From Sporothrix humicola (taxonomy: Eukaryota > Ascomycota > Sordariomycetes > Ophiostomatales > Ophiostomataceae), in the NCBI GenBank assembly GCA_021396245.1, contig WNYE01000015.1, forward strand, positions 310,001 through 374,000: a stretch of DNA of 64,000 nucleotides. Reading direction: 5' to 3'. The position numbers and the translations under genes are program-made. Each line of letters starts with the position of its first letter. The first letter of the stretch is position 1. Below are positions 9,596 through 20,058 of this stretch, piece after piece. The notes beneath the pieces are model-generated. The model was not told where the DNA came from. It saw nothing but the letters and a program-made list of their open reading frames with translations, and did no database searches.

Positions 9596-10609
9596 ATGTC
9601 CACCTCCTCTAAGCCCTCCGTGCTTATGCTCGGCGTGGTCGTCCACGCCAAAGATGAGTTTGCAGCGCTGTTCGACGTTGCCAACGTCCGGTCCGTCACG
9701 TCGGGCACCCGCGAGCAGTTTCTAAAGGATCTCGATGCCGGCGTCTACAACGATGTCGCGGCCATTTCGCGCACCTACGACTCAGTCGCGCTGACGGGCC
9801 GTTTCGACGAGGAGCTGGTGAAGCATCTGCCGCCCTCGGTCAAGTTTGTGTCGCACAACGGCGCCGGCTACGACCAGATCGACGTCCACGCGTGCTCGGC
9901 GCGTGGCATCAGCGTGTCCAACACGCCTGGCGCCGTCAACGACGCGACGGCCAACATTGCCATCTTTCTGATCCTGGGCGCGCTGCGTCGGTCTTGGATC
10001 CCCGAGACAGCCATCCGGGAGGGCAAGTGGCGCGGCGCGTCGACCTTGGGCCGGGATCCCAACGGCTTGAAGCTGGGCATTCTGGGCATGGGCGGCATTG
10101 GCGCTGCGACGGCGCGGCGTGCCATTGCTTTTGGCTTTGACGTGCAGTACCACAGCCGCAAGCTTGTCGCAGGACCTGACGGCCAGCTGGGCAAGTACGT
10201 CTCTTTCGAGGAGCTGCTGAAGACGAGCGATGTGATTTCGGTGCATGTCCCGCAGTCGCCCGCCACTGTCGGTCTGTTGAATGACAGCGCTTTTGCGCAG
10301 ATGAAGGATGGCGTTATTATTGTCAACACGGCACGCGGGCCCATCATCGACGAGGCCGCTCTCGTGCGTAATCTCGAGTCGGGCAAGGTCTGGAGTGTTG
10401 GTCTGGACGTCTTTGAGGAGGAGCCCAAGGTACACCCTGGCCTGCTGAGCAACCCCAACACGGTGCTGCTGCCGCACATTGGCACGGCCACCAAGGATAC
10501 ACAGAAGCGGATGGAGGTGTTGGTTATTGACAACGTCAAGAGCGCGATTGCAGGCAAAGGCCTGTTGACCCAAGTTCCAGAACAGACTGCTCCCAAGGCG
10601 AGCTTATAG
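9596..10609 (+). CDS. NAD(P)-dependent D-2-hydroxyacid dehydrogenase (glyoxylate/hydroxypyruvate or 2-ketogluconate reductase type)
   Basis: 337 residues, single exon, ATG at 9596 after a CA-rich leader. It is a full-length member of the D-isomer 2-hydroxyacid dehydrogenase family. The split substrate domain surrounds a central Rossmann domain with GMGGIGAATARR at about 162. The catalytic Arg is R247 (NTARGP), followed by a DVFEEEP Glu segment (271-277), and the catalytic His is H294 (LLPHIG). Such enzymes reduce 2-keto acids, including glyoxylate, hydroxypyruvate and 2-keto-D-gluconate. There is no C-terminal peroxisomal signal (it ends ...KASL). Neighbouring KduD-like SDR, zinc dehydrogenase and, further on, gluconokinase genes favour a sugar-acid role. 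Glyoxylate handling linked to the glycine-forming pair at the left end is an alternative. Exact substrate is unknown. Confidence 0.88.
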   Translation: MSTSSKPSVLMLGVVVHAKDEFAALFDVANVRSVTSGTREQFLKDLDAGVYNDVAAISRTYDSVALTGRFDEELVKHLPPSVKFVSHNGAGYDQIDVHACSARGISVSNTPGAVNDATANIAIFLILGALRRSWIPETAIREGKWRGASTLGRDPNGLKLGILGMGGIGAATARRAIAFGFDVQYHSRKLVAGPDGQLGKYVSFEELLKTSDVISVHVPQSPATVGLLNDSAFAQMKDGVIIVNTARGPIIDEAALVRNLESGKVWSVGLDVFEEEPKVHPGLLSNPNTVLLPHIGTATKDTQKRMEVLVIDNVKSAIAGKGLLTQVPEQTAPKASL

Positions 10610-10725
10610 ATTAGGAAAATAGAGGTATACATAGACATCCTTGCGTAATGACAAATTGAATAAACATCGAATTCTAAATCTATCTTGAGTTATCAGTGCA
10701 CTTTTGTCTACCTACTACGCATGGC

Positions 10726-11557
10726 TTACCGGCCCATCCAGCCGCCGTCGACCGTCAGAATCTCGCCGCTCACATACGCACTCGCCCGGCTCGCCAGGTA
10801 GATCACGGCTCCCTTGAAGTCCTCGGGCAGACCCCACCGCCCGGCCGGAATCCGCGCTAGAATGCTCGTCGCCCGCGCCTCGTCGTCGATGAGCGCCGTG
10901 TTCATGTCCGTCGCAATGTACCCGGGGGCAATCGCGTTCACATTGATGCCCTTGCTGGCCCACTCGTTGCTCAGTGCCTTGGTCAGCTGCGCGACGCCGC
11001 CCTTGCTGGCTGCGTAGGCCGGCACCGTGATGCCGCCCTGGAAGCTCAGGAGCGAGGCAACATTGACAATCGTGCCCCGGCGCTTCTCGCCCTCGTACAA
11101 CGGCTGCTCGAGCATGTGCGCGCCGACGTCGCGGCACAGCTCAAAGACAGCGCTCAGGTTGACCTGCAGGACATCGTCCCACTCGCTCGTCGGGAACTGG
11201 TGCGCCGGGTGGCGGCGCTGGATGCCCGCGCAGTTGACGAGCACGTCGATGCGGTGGCCGTCCTTGAGGACCGCGGGCACGAGCGCCTGGACGGACTCGC
11301 GCGACGAGATGTCGACGTCGTACAGCGTGCACTTGCGGCCCAGCGCCTCGACCTGGGTCTTGGTAGCCGTGTCTGCTCCGGAGCGCTGGACTGTTAGTGG
11401 GGGGACGCAATAAATGTAATACGCAGACCGGGAGACTTACCAGTGCCAGAAGAATGTCGGCGCCGGCTTCTGCGAGGGCGACGGCCATGGCCTGGCCAAT
11501 GCCCCGCGTGCCGCCCGTGATCAGGGCCGTCTTGCCAGCGAGCGAAAACAAATCCAT
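10726..11557 (-). CDS. Short-chain dehydrogenase, KduD / 2-deoxy-D-gluconate 3-dehydrogenase type
   Basis: 258 residues in two exons (11557-11441 and 11385-10726) with a 55-bp intron. The AG in the CTAACAG branch context is out of frame; the next one (TCCAG) restores it. The N-terminus has the cofactor loop GGTRGIG, then N90-CAG, the catalytic N115, S150, Y163 and K167. The segments ASLLSFQGGI and RIPAGRWGLPEDFKG and the ending VDGGWMGR match the bacterial KduD family closely. KduD interconverts keto-deoxy-uronates or gluconate derivatives with NAD(H). The gene is divergent from the zinc dehydrogenase at 12409 and converges on the 2-hydroxyacid dehydrogenase with about 115 bp between stops. 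Family is secure; substrate is inferred to be a keto-sugar acid. Confidence 0.9.
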
Positions 11558-12408
11558 TGTGTTGTTGTGTTGGTGTTTGTTTGTATTGGCGAATTGGCGT
11601 GGTGAGATGTCGATTCGAGGTGTAAGTAAGGTCGGGAGTGAGAACGCAAATGCAACGGCAGTTGGGTTTGTTGTGTAGCTTTTTGGTGAGATCTCCGATT
11701 TTGAGCTCTGCTGTGCAATGATGCAAGCTATATTGCTGCAGATGGGCAGTTGCTTGTTGGCTCTCCTTGCTTCTTGGTCGTCACTACCTTGTTGGGGTGC
11801 ACTTTCGTCCGTCGGGTTGCTCCTGCTTTTGGTGCGGGGAACCCAAACGGGACAATTGTGGCACCTTCCTTCTGTGCCCACTCTAGCTAGCGTCGCCCGC
11901 CGGCTATCCAAAATTTTCGCAGAAACCCCCCAAAACAACCCCGATCGCTGATTTTGACCTATTTCGCAGCTTTTTACACCAATCCTGCGGGCATGTTGCA
12001 CGCTGTCGCACCACCAGAAAACCGCCCTCGAATGCCGAGCGTCATACCCACCGAAGCCGCCCACCAGCACCCACAGCGGGCCTCCGACGACCGGCCCATC
12101 TTTTTACCACGAACCAGGATACACGATGCTTGTCGTTAGCTCCTTCCCTGAACAACACGGGGATGCCATATGAGGAAACAGGAGAAAATAGCCAGAATCG
12201 TCGAATAAAGGAAGCTGCCCAATCGTTCCTTCTCGAATAACACAGCGATCTCCAACAGCAATTGCTCTCCTTTTCCCCTCCATTTTTCTCTTATCTCTCT
12301 CACTTTCTTTTGACATCATACTTCTTCCCCTCCATTTCGATCCCACCTCGACTTCTCTCCCACAAACAACAACCCCACACGTCACACACAACACACAAAA
12401 ACACAACC
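11558..12408. promoter_or_regulatory. Divergent promoter: KduD-like SDR / zinc dehydrogenase
   Basis: 851 bp without a gene, shared by two divergent oxidoreductase genes. The right part (12230-12408) is pyrimidine- then CA-rich, a typical 5' UTR. No exact copy of the TCGGCGAYT motif was found here by eye. Confidence 0.5.
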
Positions 12409-13554
12409 ATGACATCAACACAAACAATCCGCGCGTCCGTCCTGCACGGCGCCAAGGACCTGCGTCTCGAAGACCGCTCGCTTGACGCTCCCGCCGCCGG
12501 CGAGGTCCAGGTCGCCGTCCGTGCCACCGGCCTCTGCGGCTCCGACCTGCACTACTATGGCCACTACCGCAACGGCGATATTCTGGTGAAGGAGCCCCTG
12601 TCGCTCGGACACGAGTCGGCGGGTGAGGTTGTGGCTGTCGGTCCGGACGTCACCAACCTCAAGACTGGTGATTTGGTCGCCCTCGAGGTCGGCCAGCCTT
12701 GCGGCACCTGCCCCCGCTGCGCCGAGGGCCGCTACAACATCTGCCCCGAGATGCGCTTCCGCAGCTCGGCCAAGTCCTTTCCCCATGCCCAGGGCACCCT
12801 CCAAGACCGCATCAACCACCCGGCGGCGTGGTGCCACAAGCTGCCCTCTAGTATGTCGCTGAGCACGGCTGCCCTGCTCGAGCCCCTGAGCGTGGCCATC
12901 CAGGCCGCCCGGCGCGCATCCCTCAAGGAGGGCAAGACGGAAAAGGTGCTGGTGCTGGGCGCCGGCGCGGTGGGTCTGCTGGTCGCCGGCATGTGCAAGG
13001 TCGCCGGCGTGCCCAACATTGTGATTGCCGACGTCGACGCCAACCGCGTCAAGTTTGCCGTCGAGCACAACTTTGCGGACACGAGCTATGTGGTGCCCAT
13101 GGGCCCCCGCCCCACAACGACAGACGAGGCACTGGCGACGGCACAGCAGACGGCCGCCGCTGTCGGCGCGATTGAGAGCAAGGGCGACAAGGTCGGCCAG
13201 GTGGACGTCGTCTTTGAGTGCACGGGTGTCCCATCGTGTGTCCAGGCGGCCATCTATGCCACACGGCCTGGTGGCAAGGTCATGCTCATCGGCATGGGCA
13301 CCCCGGTTCAGACTCTGCCCATCTCGGCAGCTGCACTGCGCGAAGTCGACATCTGCGGCGTGTTCCGGTACGCCAACACCTACGCCGAGGGCATCGAGAT
13401 TCTGTCGCGGACCGACAAGAACGGCCCCGATTTTGCCAGCCTGGTGACACACGAGTTCAAGGGCCTGGCTGCAGTTGAGGATGCTTTTGCCATGGCGAGC
13501 CGGAAAGAGGACGACGCCGGCAAGCTTGTCATCAAGGTGTTGGTGACGAACTAA
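12409..13554 (+). CDS. Zinc-dependent medium-chain dehydrogenase, sorbitol/L-iditol (idonate) dehydrogenase family
   Basis: 381 residues, single exon. The ATG at 12409 was chosen because it starts directly before the conserved domain. Catalytic zinc ligands are C43 (GLCGSD), H68 and E69 (GHES). The structural zinc lobe is C98, C101, C104 and C112. The Rossmann motif is GAGAVG. The CGSDLHYY and MRFRSSAKSFPHAQGTL segments are shared by fungal polyol dehydrogenases and also resemble bacterial L-idonate 5-dehydrogenase (IdnD). The enzyme should oxidise a secondary hydroxyl of a polyol or sugar acid with NAD(P)+. Neighbours are a KduD-like SDR on one side and an HpsN/HisD-like enzyme on the other (convergent, 114 bp between stops). 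An insertion near 235-260 (TTTDEALATAQQTAAAVG) lengthens it relative to typical sorbitol dehydrogenases. Confidence 0.9.
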   Translation: MTSTQTIRASVLHGAKDLRLEDRSLDAPAAGEVQVAVRATGLCGSDLHYYGHYRNGDILVKEPLSLGHESAGEVVAVGPDVTNLKTGDLVALEVGQPCGTCPRCAEGRYNICPEMRFRSSAKSFPHAQGTLQDRINHPAAWCHKLPSSMSLSTAALLEPLSVAIQAARRASLKEGKTEKVLVLGAGAVGLLVAGMCKVAGVPNIVIADVDANRVKFAVEHNFADTSYVVPMGPRPTTTDEALATAQQTAAAVGAIESKGDKVGQVDVVFECTGVPSCVQAAIYATRPGGKVMLIGMGTPVQTLPISAAALREVDICGVFRYANTYAEGIEILSRTDKNGPDFASLVTHEFKGLAAVEDAFAMASRKEDDAGKLVIKVLVTN

Positions 13555-13668
13555 ACGGGAATATACGAGGAGTACGGTGATTGGATTCTAATTTTGGGAT
13601 AAAGATATACAATTGGAAAAGTTAAAAGTAATAGAAATTGGTTATGAAGCTAGTAATTTGGGAATTTT

Positions 13669-14979
13669 TCACTCTTTCGTGATCCAGTCAAACTTGTCAC
13701 CCAGATAATCATGTGCCCGCAGATCACCCGACCTGGCATGGCCTTCAAACAGTTCAGCCCGAGCAGCACGTCCACACAGCCGGCCCAGTTCGCCGCTCGA
13801 CTCAGCATTGCGTACCTCCTGGTACGTCACCGTCCGCAAGTACTTTCCGACCCAAAGTCCACCCGTATACCGAGATGCACCACGCGTCGGCAGCACATGG
13901 TTCGTGCCGATACACTTGTCGCCGTATGAGACGCAAGTCATTGGTCCCAGGAACAGAGCGCCATAATTCTTCATCTTTTCCAAAGCATCGCGCGGTGTCT
14001 TGGTGAAAATCTGTACGTGCTCAAAAGCGTACTCATCAGCGATGGCATACGCTTCGTCGATGTCCTTGGCCAAGACCACCTCGCCCAGCTGGCCCCACGA
14101 TACACGAGTAATATCAGACGTGCTCAACGTTGTCTGGAGAGAATCACAAAGCTCAATCGTCTTGCGACCAACCTCTTCAGAAGTGGTGATTAGCACGGCG
14201 GGACTGTCTGGACCATGTTCAGCCTGCGACAGCAAGTCTGTCGCCACCATGAATGGGTCCGCCGTCTCATCCGCCACAATCAGCACTTCTGTCGGGCCCG
14301 CAAACAGGTCGATGCCCACCTCGCCAAACAGTTGTCTCTTAGCCTCGGCTACGAACGCGTTACCGGGCCCGGCCAGGAAATCAACTTTGCGGATCGTCTC
14401 GGTGCCGACAGCCATGGCCGCCACGGCCTGCACGCCGCCCAAGATGAAGATCTCGTCGGCGCCGGCCAGATGCAAGGCGGCTACAGTCGCGCTCGGGATC
14501 TCGCCGCGGATCGGCGGCGTGCACCCAATGACATGCGGCACGCCGGCCACTTTGGCCGTCACCACCGTCATGTGCGCCGAGGCCAGCAGCGGGTACCTTC
14601 CACCCGGAACATAGGCGCCGACCGTCGCCACCGGGTTGTTGCGCTGGCCCAGAAAGACGCCCGGGCTCGTCTCGATCTCGAAATCCTTGAGCGAGTCCCG
14701 CTGCGCCTCGGCAAACTTGTGCACATTGGCCTGGACGGTCTTGATGTCGTCCAGGGTTTGCTGCGGCACGCCGGCCACAATTTGGCGGATGTCGTCCGCG
14801 CTCAGTTTGAACGACGCGGGCGTCCACTTGTCAAACTTGTCCGAGTAGCGGCGGACGGCGGCGTCGCCCTCGCGGCGGATGTCGTCAATGACTGAGCGGA
14901 CAATCGAGGGCACGTCGGCCGTCGGAGCGCCCGCCGTCGTGGCAGGCGGTGTTGCCTTTTTGAGGTATGTCCGTGTCAT
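13669..14979 (-). CDS. Histidinol dehydrogenase-family enzyme, HpsN (sulfopropanediol dehydrogenase)-like
   Basis: 436 residues, single exon. The HisD signature residues are present: Q and H of SQAEHGPDSP (zinc), the catalytic EH of YAFEHVQI, the D of YGDKCIGTNHVLPT, and the H of EGHARSGD. Fungal histidine synthesis uses the histidinol dehydrogenase domain of a trifunctional HIS4 protein, so this stand-alone form is not expected for that role. The blocks VPGGRYPLLASA, NHVLPTRGASRYTGGLWVGKYL and EGHARSGDLRAHDY recall HpsN, which oxidises 2,3-dihydroxypropane-1-sulfonate to sulfolactate in bacteria, rather than biosynthetic HisD. The gene neighbours an SDR and a zinc dehydrogenase, the same enzyme classes as I recall for HpsO and HpsP. 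The sulfonate substrate is inference; another sugar alcohol is equally possible. Confidence 0.85.
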   Translation of the reverse strand: MTRTYLKKATPPATTAGAPTADVPSIVRSVIDDIRREGDAAVRRYSDKFDKWTPASFKLSADDIRQIVAGVPQQTLDDIKTVQANVHKFAEAQRDSLKDFEIETSPGVFLGQRNNPVATVGAYVPGGRYPLLASAHMTVVTAKVAGVPHVIGCTPPIRGEIPSATVAALHLAGADEIFILGGVQAVAAMAVGTETIRKVDFLAGPGNAFVAEAKRQLFGEVGIDLFAGPTEVLIVADETADPFMVATDLLSQAEHGPDSPAVLITTSEEVGRKTIELCDSLQTTLSTSDITRVSWGQLGEVVLAKDIDEAYAIADEYAFEHVQIFTKTPRDALEKMKNYGALFLGPMTCVSYGDKCIGTNHVLPTRGASRYTGGLWVGKYLRTVTYQEVRNAESSGELGRLCGRAARAELFEGHARSGDLRAHDYLGDKFDWITKE

Positions 14980-16426
14980 GGTGGGAGAGTATACGTTGTT
15001 GTCTTTTTACTGGTATAGTTATGTGTACTGTTACAGGTATAGAATCGGATATATTTTGTCTCCTCACGAATTAACAACATGTAATTGCACTCTCATTACG
15101 TTGAAAGACCGGCGGTATCTTGCCGTGCGGGGCTGTTGTCAAATGCATATCCCCGTGCGGAGTACACCGACAACGGCCGCCATCGGGCTATTTTCGGGCG
15201 GGGAAGTTGTACCAGTAGAGAATAGAGTTCTCCGACGGCTTCTCCGTCAAGGTACGTCGTACTTCTCCGATGACTTTGCGTTCAATTACCGAATATCTCA
15301 AAATGCAACAACGACAACAGATAAAAGTCAAATGATTTCGCCTTTTGTCGTAGAAACGTCAAACCGAAATACGTAGGGGTCCTCAAAGTGTTTAAATGAT
15401 TCCAAGGATCGACATCGGCCATAAATGTGAGTGCAAGCCAATTGGTGAAGATAGCATCGGACTTATGTTGTCAGTGTAAAACTAAAAATAGAACACTTAG
15501 AAGTCAGTTGGTTGTGTTTGTCGCCTCCCTGTCTTTGTTTACTTGGGTTCAGGTATGTGGCGTCTTTTCTAGCGACGAAGAACCCGATGTCCTAAAAGTC
15601 CGCTTCGGCAGCAAAACCTTATTTGCCTCTTGGTCTGCATCTCGACGATCGATCTAAATATAAAAATACATTTCCCACGTTTGTCAGTGAAAGAAAATCA
15701 AAAAGTGATTAAGGCTGGTCGAATCGCTGTATTTTTAGATACTGTAGTGCCAGTGGTGACAGGTTTGGCGATAGTTTGGCCCACAATAGCGCACTTCTTT
15801 CACTGCACATCTAGGCAGCACCATTTCTCGCAGGCAGCACCGAAAAAAAAGTTCCCCGGAATCAAAACATGGCACTCCGGCTCCAACCCTACGGTAGCGC
15901 CAAGAGCCACAAAGCTTATTATTCAGTAAGTGCATCACCAATTCGGCAGTCAGTACCGTGTGAAACGGACTTTTTGATGCTCGACAAGATCTCCGTTTGA
16001 CAAGGCCAAGATCTTTGGCGTCTTGACCGACAAGGCTGCCGTATTTTTGGGGGGTTTTCTAGCCTTTTGTATCAAAGAAACATGAGACAATCATCACCAA
16101 ACGGGAAAACGGGGTCCAAGTGCTCCAAAAGCAGACATCGTCTGATCTTTTTGATGGTTGTGATTCCATCTAGAGTTTGAGATGGCTCTATTTTTGGTCG
16201 CCTATAGAATGTATATAGCTTCGTAGATGTCGTCTGCAATTCGACTTTAAGATTTCGATATCACCATTCGCAACAACAACAGATACATCGTCAACCTAAT
16301 ATCTCAACACATCAATACATCAACATCTATTCCCAGTCATCAACATCAACTTAATCTGATATCGACCTCGAACATCTCATTGTCTTTCCATCGATTTTCC
16401 ATCATCACCAATCTGACACCTTCAAA
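14980..16426. other. Intergenic region between HpsN-like and MARVEL genes
   Basis: About 1.45 kb without a credible gene between divergent starts. Short frames here lack coding character. AGCGACGAA recurs at 15570-15578. The stretch before 16427 (16260-16420) is CA-rich, fitting a 5' UTR of the MARVEL gene. Confidence 0.55.
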
Positions 16427-17249
16427 ATGTCTGCCGACAACACCGCCACCAACAACAAGCGGTCTCTCCGCTCGAGACTTGTGCTCTTTGCCTTTAACCC
16501 ATTCGTCATCCTAGCACTTCGCACTCTGCAATTCATTTTTGCCATTGTCGTCACTGGTGCCATGGGTCGCAGTATGTCATACTTCCCCCCTGTCAAAATG
16601 TATTCGCGGTCACTAACGTACTCTAGCCCTCCATCTCTTCCGCGGTTATGACGTCGTCCACCACGAGGGCAAGCCCGACACCCACGAGAACCAGATTCGC
16701 TTCCCCGACTCTTGGGCTTTCATGCTGTTCACGGCCATCTGGACCGTTTTGACCGTCATCTTTACTCTGTTCACCGCCTACCGCTACCCGGCCGGCCGTT
16801 ACATCGGATATGCCCGCGTTGGTGTCGAAGTTATTGCCCTGATCTCGTGGTTTGTCGCCTTCATCACGTCGGCCATTTACGTCGGCCAGGAGAGCTGCCC
16901 TCTGGTCGACGGCGTTTGTGGTTCGGTCAACCTTGCCGTCGCCATCGGCACCGTCGAGGCCATTCTGTTCTTGATCACGGCACCCCAGGTCGCCTCGCTC
17001 GTCTTTTACGTCCACCATGGCCTCGGCGGCGGCAACAACGAAAACGACTTTGTCGACATTCGCAGCGATGACCACACCGACAACAACGGCCACCGCAACC
17101 ACATCAACGTCAACAACACCGAGGCGTACAACAACACCCGCCCCATGGAGGAGACGAAGCCTGAGAAGTCGGTGGGCTCCAAGCCCAGTGCCGAGTGGGA
17201 GCCAGTCTTCCAGCCCGACAACAAGGTGTACGCCAAGATGGATGTGTAA
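16427..17249 (+). CDS. MARVEL-domain-like four-span membrane protein
   Basis: 255 residues in two exons (16427-16571 and 16627-17249) with a 55-bp intron (GTATGT...CTAAC...TAG); the frame closes exactly. A basic N-terminus (NNKRSLRSRL) precedes four hydrophobic segments: FVILALRTLQFIFAIVV, FMLFTAIWTVLTVIFTLF, VEVIALISWFVAFITSAIY, and AIGTVEAILFLITAPQVASL. Helix pairing and the arginine in helix 1 are typical of fungal MARVEL proteins associated with plasma-membrane domains. The C-terminal cytosolic tail is Asp/Asn/Thr/His-rich and ends WEPVFQPDNKVYAKMDV. No link to the flanking metabolic genes is evident. Confidence 0.8.
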
Positions 17250-17614
17250 AGACAGCTGTGGCCTTTGCTAGGACTTTTGCCTAAAACAATTAAAGTGTAT
17301 TGGGGTGTGAGGAGAAGCTGAAGTATGTCTGGTGGGATGTCTGGAGAGATTTAGTTGCATTTCAAGGATGTCGCTGGGAGTTTGGTATTTTTCTCTTCTT
17401 TCGTTTTGTTTTGTTTCGTTTCGTGTCGTTTCGTTTTCATAATGACAAATAGAGCTACGAAGTAATGTAATCTAATAATCCACTGAACAAAATTATAACA
17501 GTAAGGTAATGTTTATTTAATGACTGTCTTTCTGTCTACTTTAGTAGCCATGGCTTGTGTGCGTGGGAGACATTCCAACAGCAAATGGGACCTTCCTGTA
17601 GCTTTTTTTACCAT
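17250..17614. other. Convergent 3' flanks
   Basis: 365 bp between the stop codons of the MARVEL and DJ-1 genes. It holds a TTTCG/TTTTG-repeated pyrimidine tract near 17395-17440 and AT-rich sequence. No gene is seen. Confidence 0.6.
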
Positions 17615-18579
17615 TTACTCAAGTTTGCCAACTGGTCCAACACAGTCGAGAAGCGAGTGCGACTTGTTTGCGCCGGGAACCTGACCTGTTAGCATCCGTT
17701 ATAAAATTATCACATACTTTGTGGGGCCACTTACATTGTGTACGACCGAGAAGGGATCCCACGAGGCGTCCGTGTGCGGCGCGTACTCGACATTGTTCAT
17801 GTACGTGTCCAGCGGGTCCTCCCCGTACAGGTGCTTGAGGAAGGCATAGGCCATGTCCATGCCCGCTGCCACACCAGAACTCGTCCACACATTGCCGTCC
17901 ACGACCCAGCGGGCACTCGGGACCCACGTCACGTTCTTCCCGTGGTTTGCCGTCTGGGACCACGCGCCCTTGTTGGACGTGGCGCTACGACCTTCAAGGA
18001 CGCCGGACTTTGCGAGCGAGATAGCGCCAGTGCAGACGCTCAGGAGGTACTCGAGATCAGGGTAGCGGCCACGGACAAAATCTTCGACCCACGTGTTGTT
18101 GTTCTGCTCGAGGGCCACATTGCCCGTGCCCCCGGGAACCAGCAGGATATCAAGCTTGGGGGCGTCTTTGAAGCTGTGGGTGGCCACAACTTGCGGGTTG
18201 ATCATGTAGCTCAGGTCCATGGGCGGCATATCGGGTCCCATGCGGTGGAGAGGCGGGCGGGACGTCACAGGGCCGGCCGTCTCGCCAATGGTGGCCAGCG
18301 TCATGTTGTAGTAGTACGACATGCCAAAGAACATTTCAAGGGGGCCAAACACGTCCAGGGGCTCGAATCCGGGGAAGAGGATCTGGGTAGGGTATGTTAG
18401 TGATGTCTGTGTTACTATCATGTCAGCCAAATTCTGGTGTCACTCACAAAGCCAACCGACAAGGTGCGGTTCGCATTGGCCTTTTGGGCATCGGTCATGC
18501 CCTGGCCCGAGACCAGCTGGCTGGCCATGAGAAGTGAGCCCAAGGCTGAGAGCCGAGTGATACTGCCAAAGGTCTTCAT
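17615..18579 (-). CDS. Secreted DJ-1/PfpI (ThiJ) family protein
   Basis: 281 residues in three exons (18579-18448, 18382-17735, 17680-17615), introns of 65 and 54 bp. The last intron has CTAACAG followed by GTCAG; I used the second AG because it gives a proline/lysine-rich ending VPGANKSHSLLDCVGPVGKLE. The first AG is also frame-open and would give a different tail. The N-terminus (SALGSLLMASQLVSGQG) is a clear signal peptide. The family's acidic residue is in FPGFEPLDVFGP and the nucleophile Cys sits in the elbow LLSVCTGAISLA. NxT/NxS sequons fit an extracellular glycoprotein. DJ-1/PfpI members include isonitrile hydratases, amidase-like enzymes and glyoxalase-III; the activity here is unknown. 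Confidence 0.85.
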
Positions 18580-18940
18580 GTTGATGTTGAGATGGTGTCT
18601 GAAAAGTGTAAAGTGTAAACAAATGCAAATGTAAGCGAGTGTTGTTGATGGTTTCTGGTATTCAAACTGCAAGATGAAGCGAGACATCCCGGCCTTTTAT
18701 GCAAGCCAAGAATCATCCCCAGCCTACCCGTTAACAGTTTGATTTTCGACTTGTCCATCTCAGAAAATGTTTCGTGGCTAGATTCATGCAGATTCGTCAT
18801 GTCACGGAGCTCCGTCTTGAAGGATGAAGCATCTACACAGCTTGGGTGAAGACTCATGGTAAATGTGCGTGAGTTTGAGCTTGTAATTGATTGCTTCGCG
18901 ATGCGTGCAAGTCAGAAGACTGGTCTTTTGTTTACATCAA

Positions 18941-18967
18941 CCGCTGAAGGATGAATCCTTCCAGCGG
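18941..18967. repeat. Inverted repeat with CCGCTG/CAGCGG ends
   Basis: CCGCTGAAGGAT is followed by GA and then ATCCTTCCAGCGG, its reverse complement apart from one extra C. It sits about 360 bp upstream of the DJ-1 start codon. Confidence 0.5.
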
Positions 18968-19742
18968 AGAGAGAGGTCCTAGAGTCAATAGTGAAGATAT
19001 GATGAAGCGTGTTGAAGCAATGACATGTTTATTCAACTCTGGATTCATGCACGGTACATGTGCAAGTAGATTGTTCCCGGGAGACGGGTAAAGTCTAGAT
19101 GCCCCTCCAGATTGCCAGGCTGTCCCGAGAAGCGGGATCGCAGCCTTATTTCAACCTCTTGGCGATCCCTCCCCAGATTGCGGGACACGGCCGAGGCTGG
19201 CACGGGACGACGGGCTGCGCAAATATGAGCAACTTTGAGCCTTTGTTTGCTCAGATTGAATATCAGATGTGTTTGCTATGAGATAAAGTGAACCGAAAGC
19301 TCCGACCTGAGATAGATTGTGGTTTTGTCATTGTCATCAACAACATTATACCTCGAGTCAGGCAAGACCAAAACACAACATTTTCGTCCAATTACCAAAG
19401 TAGAGTATGAAAATCCGGCTTCCATAGTAATTTTTATCTTCTGTCCGACATTTTTACGAACTGTATTGACCTTGGTAGAGAGCGAGTAAAGGAGCTCGTG
19501 ACTAACACCAACATGCCTAAATCAAGTGACCTTTCTCCAATTTGGTCAAAACATGCCAATTTTTCCAATTATTGGCCTTATAAACACTGCCATTTAACAA
19601 ATCAGAACTGTATTCATCTAGAAAAATCCATGTAAAGAACGTTGTGAACCTGAAGTCGTGCGTTTGTTCCGACTTTTCCACCGTTTTGGCCTCACCGCTC
19701 GCTGTAAGTGGGGGTTCGACCCTCGCAGTTAGCGCTGATTGG

Positions 19743-19769
19743 ACCGCTGTAGGCCAAGGCTACAGCGGT
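19743..19769. repeat. Perfect 10-bp inverted repeat, CCGCTG/CAGCGG type
   Basis: ACCGCTGTAG (19743-19752) and CTACAGCGGT (19760-19769) flank a 7-nt loop. It lies about 290 bp upstream of the MYND gene start and shares its outer hexamers with the repeat at 18941. Confidence 0.5.
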
Positions 19770-20058
19770 GTGCAGATCAAAGTGCGTGCATCAACAGATC
19801 GTTTGTTGGGATGAGGCTCACGAGAAGAAAATCAAAGACTCGACGCTGGGCGGAGTCCGTGACTTCACAGCTTCAAGACTAGAAAAACAAGATTCTAAGC
19901 ATCTCAGGGGAAAACCTGAAGAGGCCCAGGCCTAATCGGACCCATTTGACCCCGACCCAAGCATTTTAGCCCCTTTTATTGTTCGAAACTGTCAACATTC
20001 AAATATCGCGGCTCTTCATGACATAAATTTTCTCTCCATATCATCACCTTTTGCCACC

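Larger units (their letters stand above)
18580..20058. other. Intergenic region between DJ-1 and MYND genes
   Basis: About 1.48 kb without a gene. Two hairpin-capable inverted repeats with CCGCTG/CAGCGG arms lie in it (18941-18967 and 19743-19769, listed separately). The rest is unremarkable. Confidence 0.55.

Noticed and set aside
19680..19760. tRNA-like B-box (GGTTCGACCC)
   Set aside because: No acceptor or anticodon stem can be formed around it and there is no A-box.
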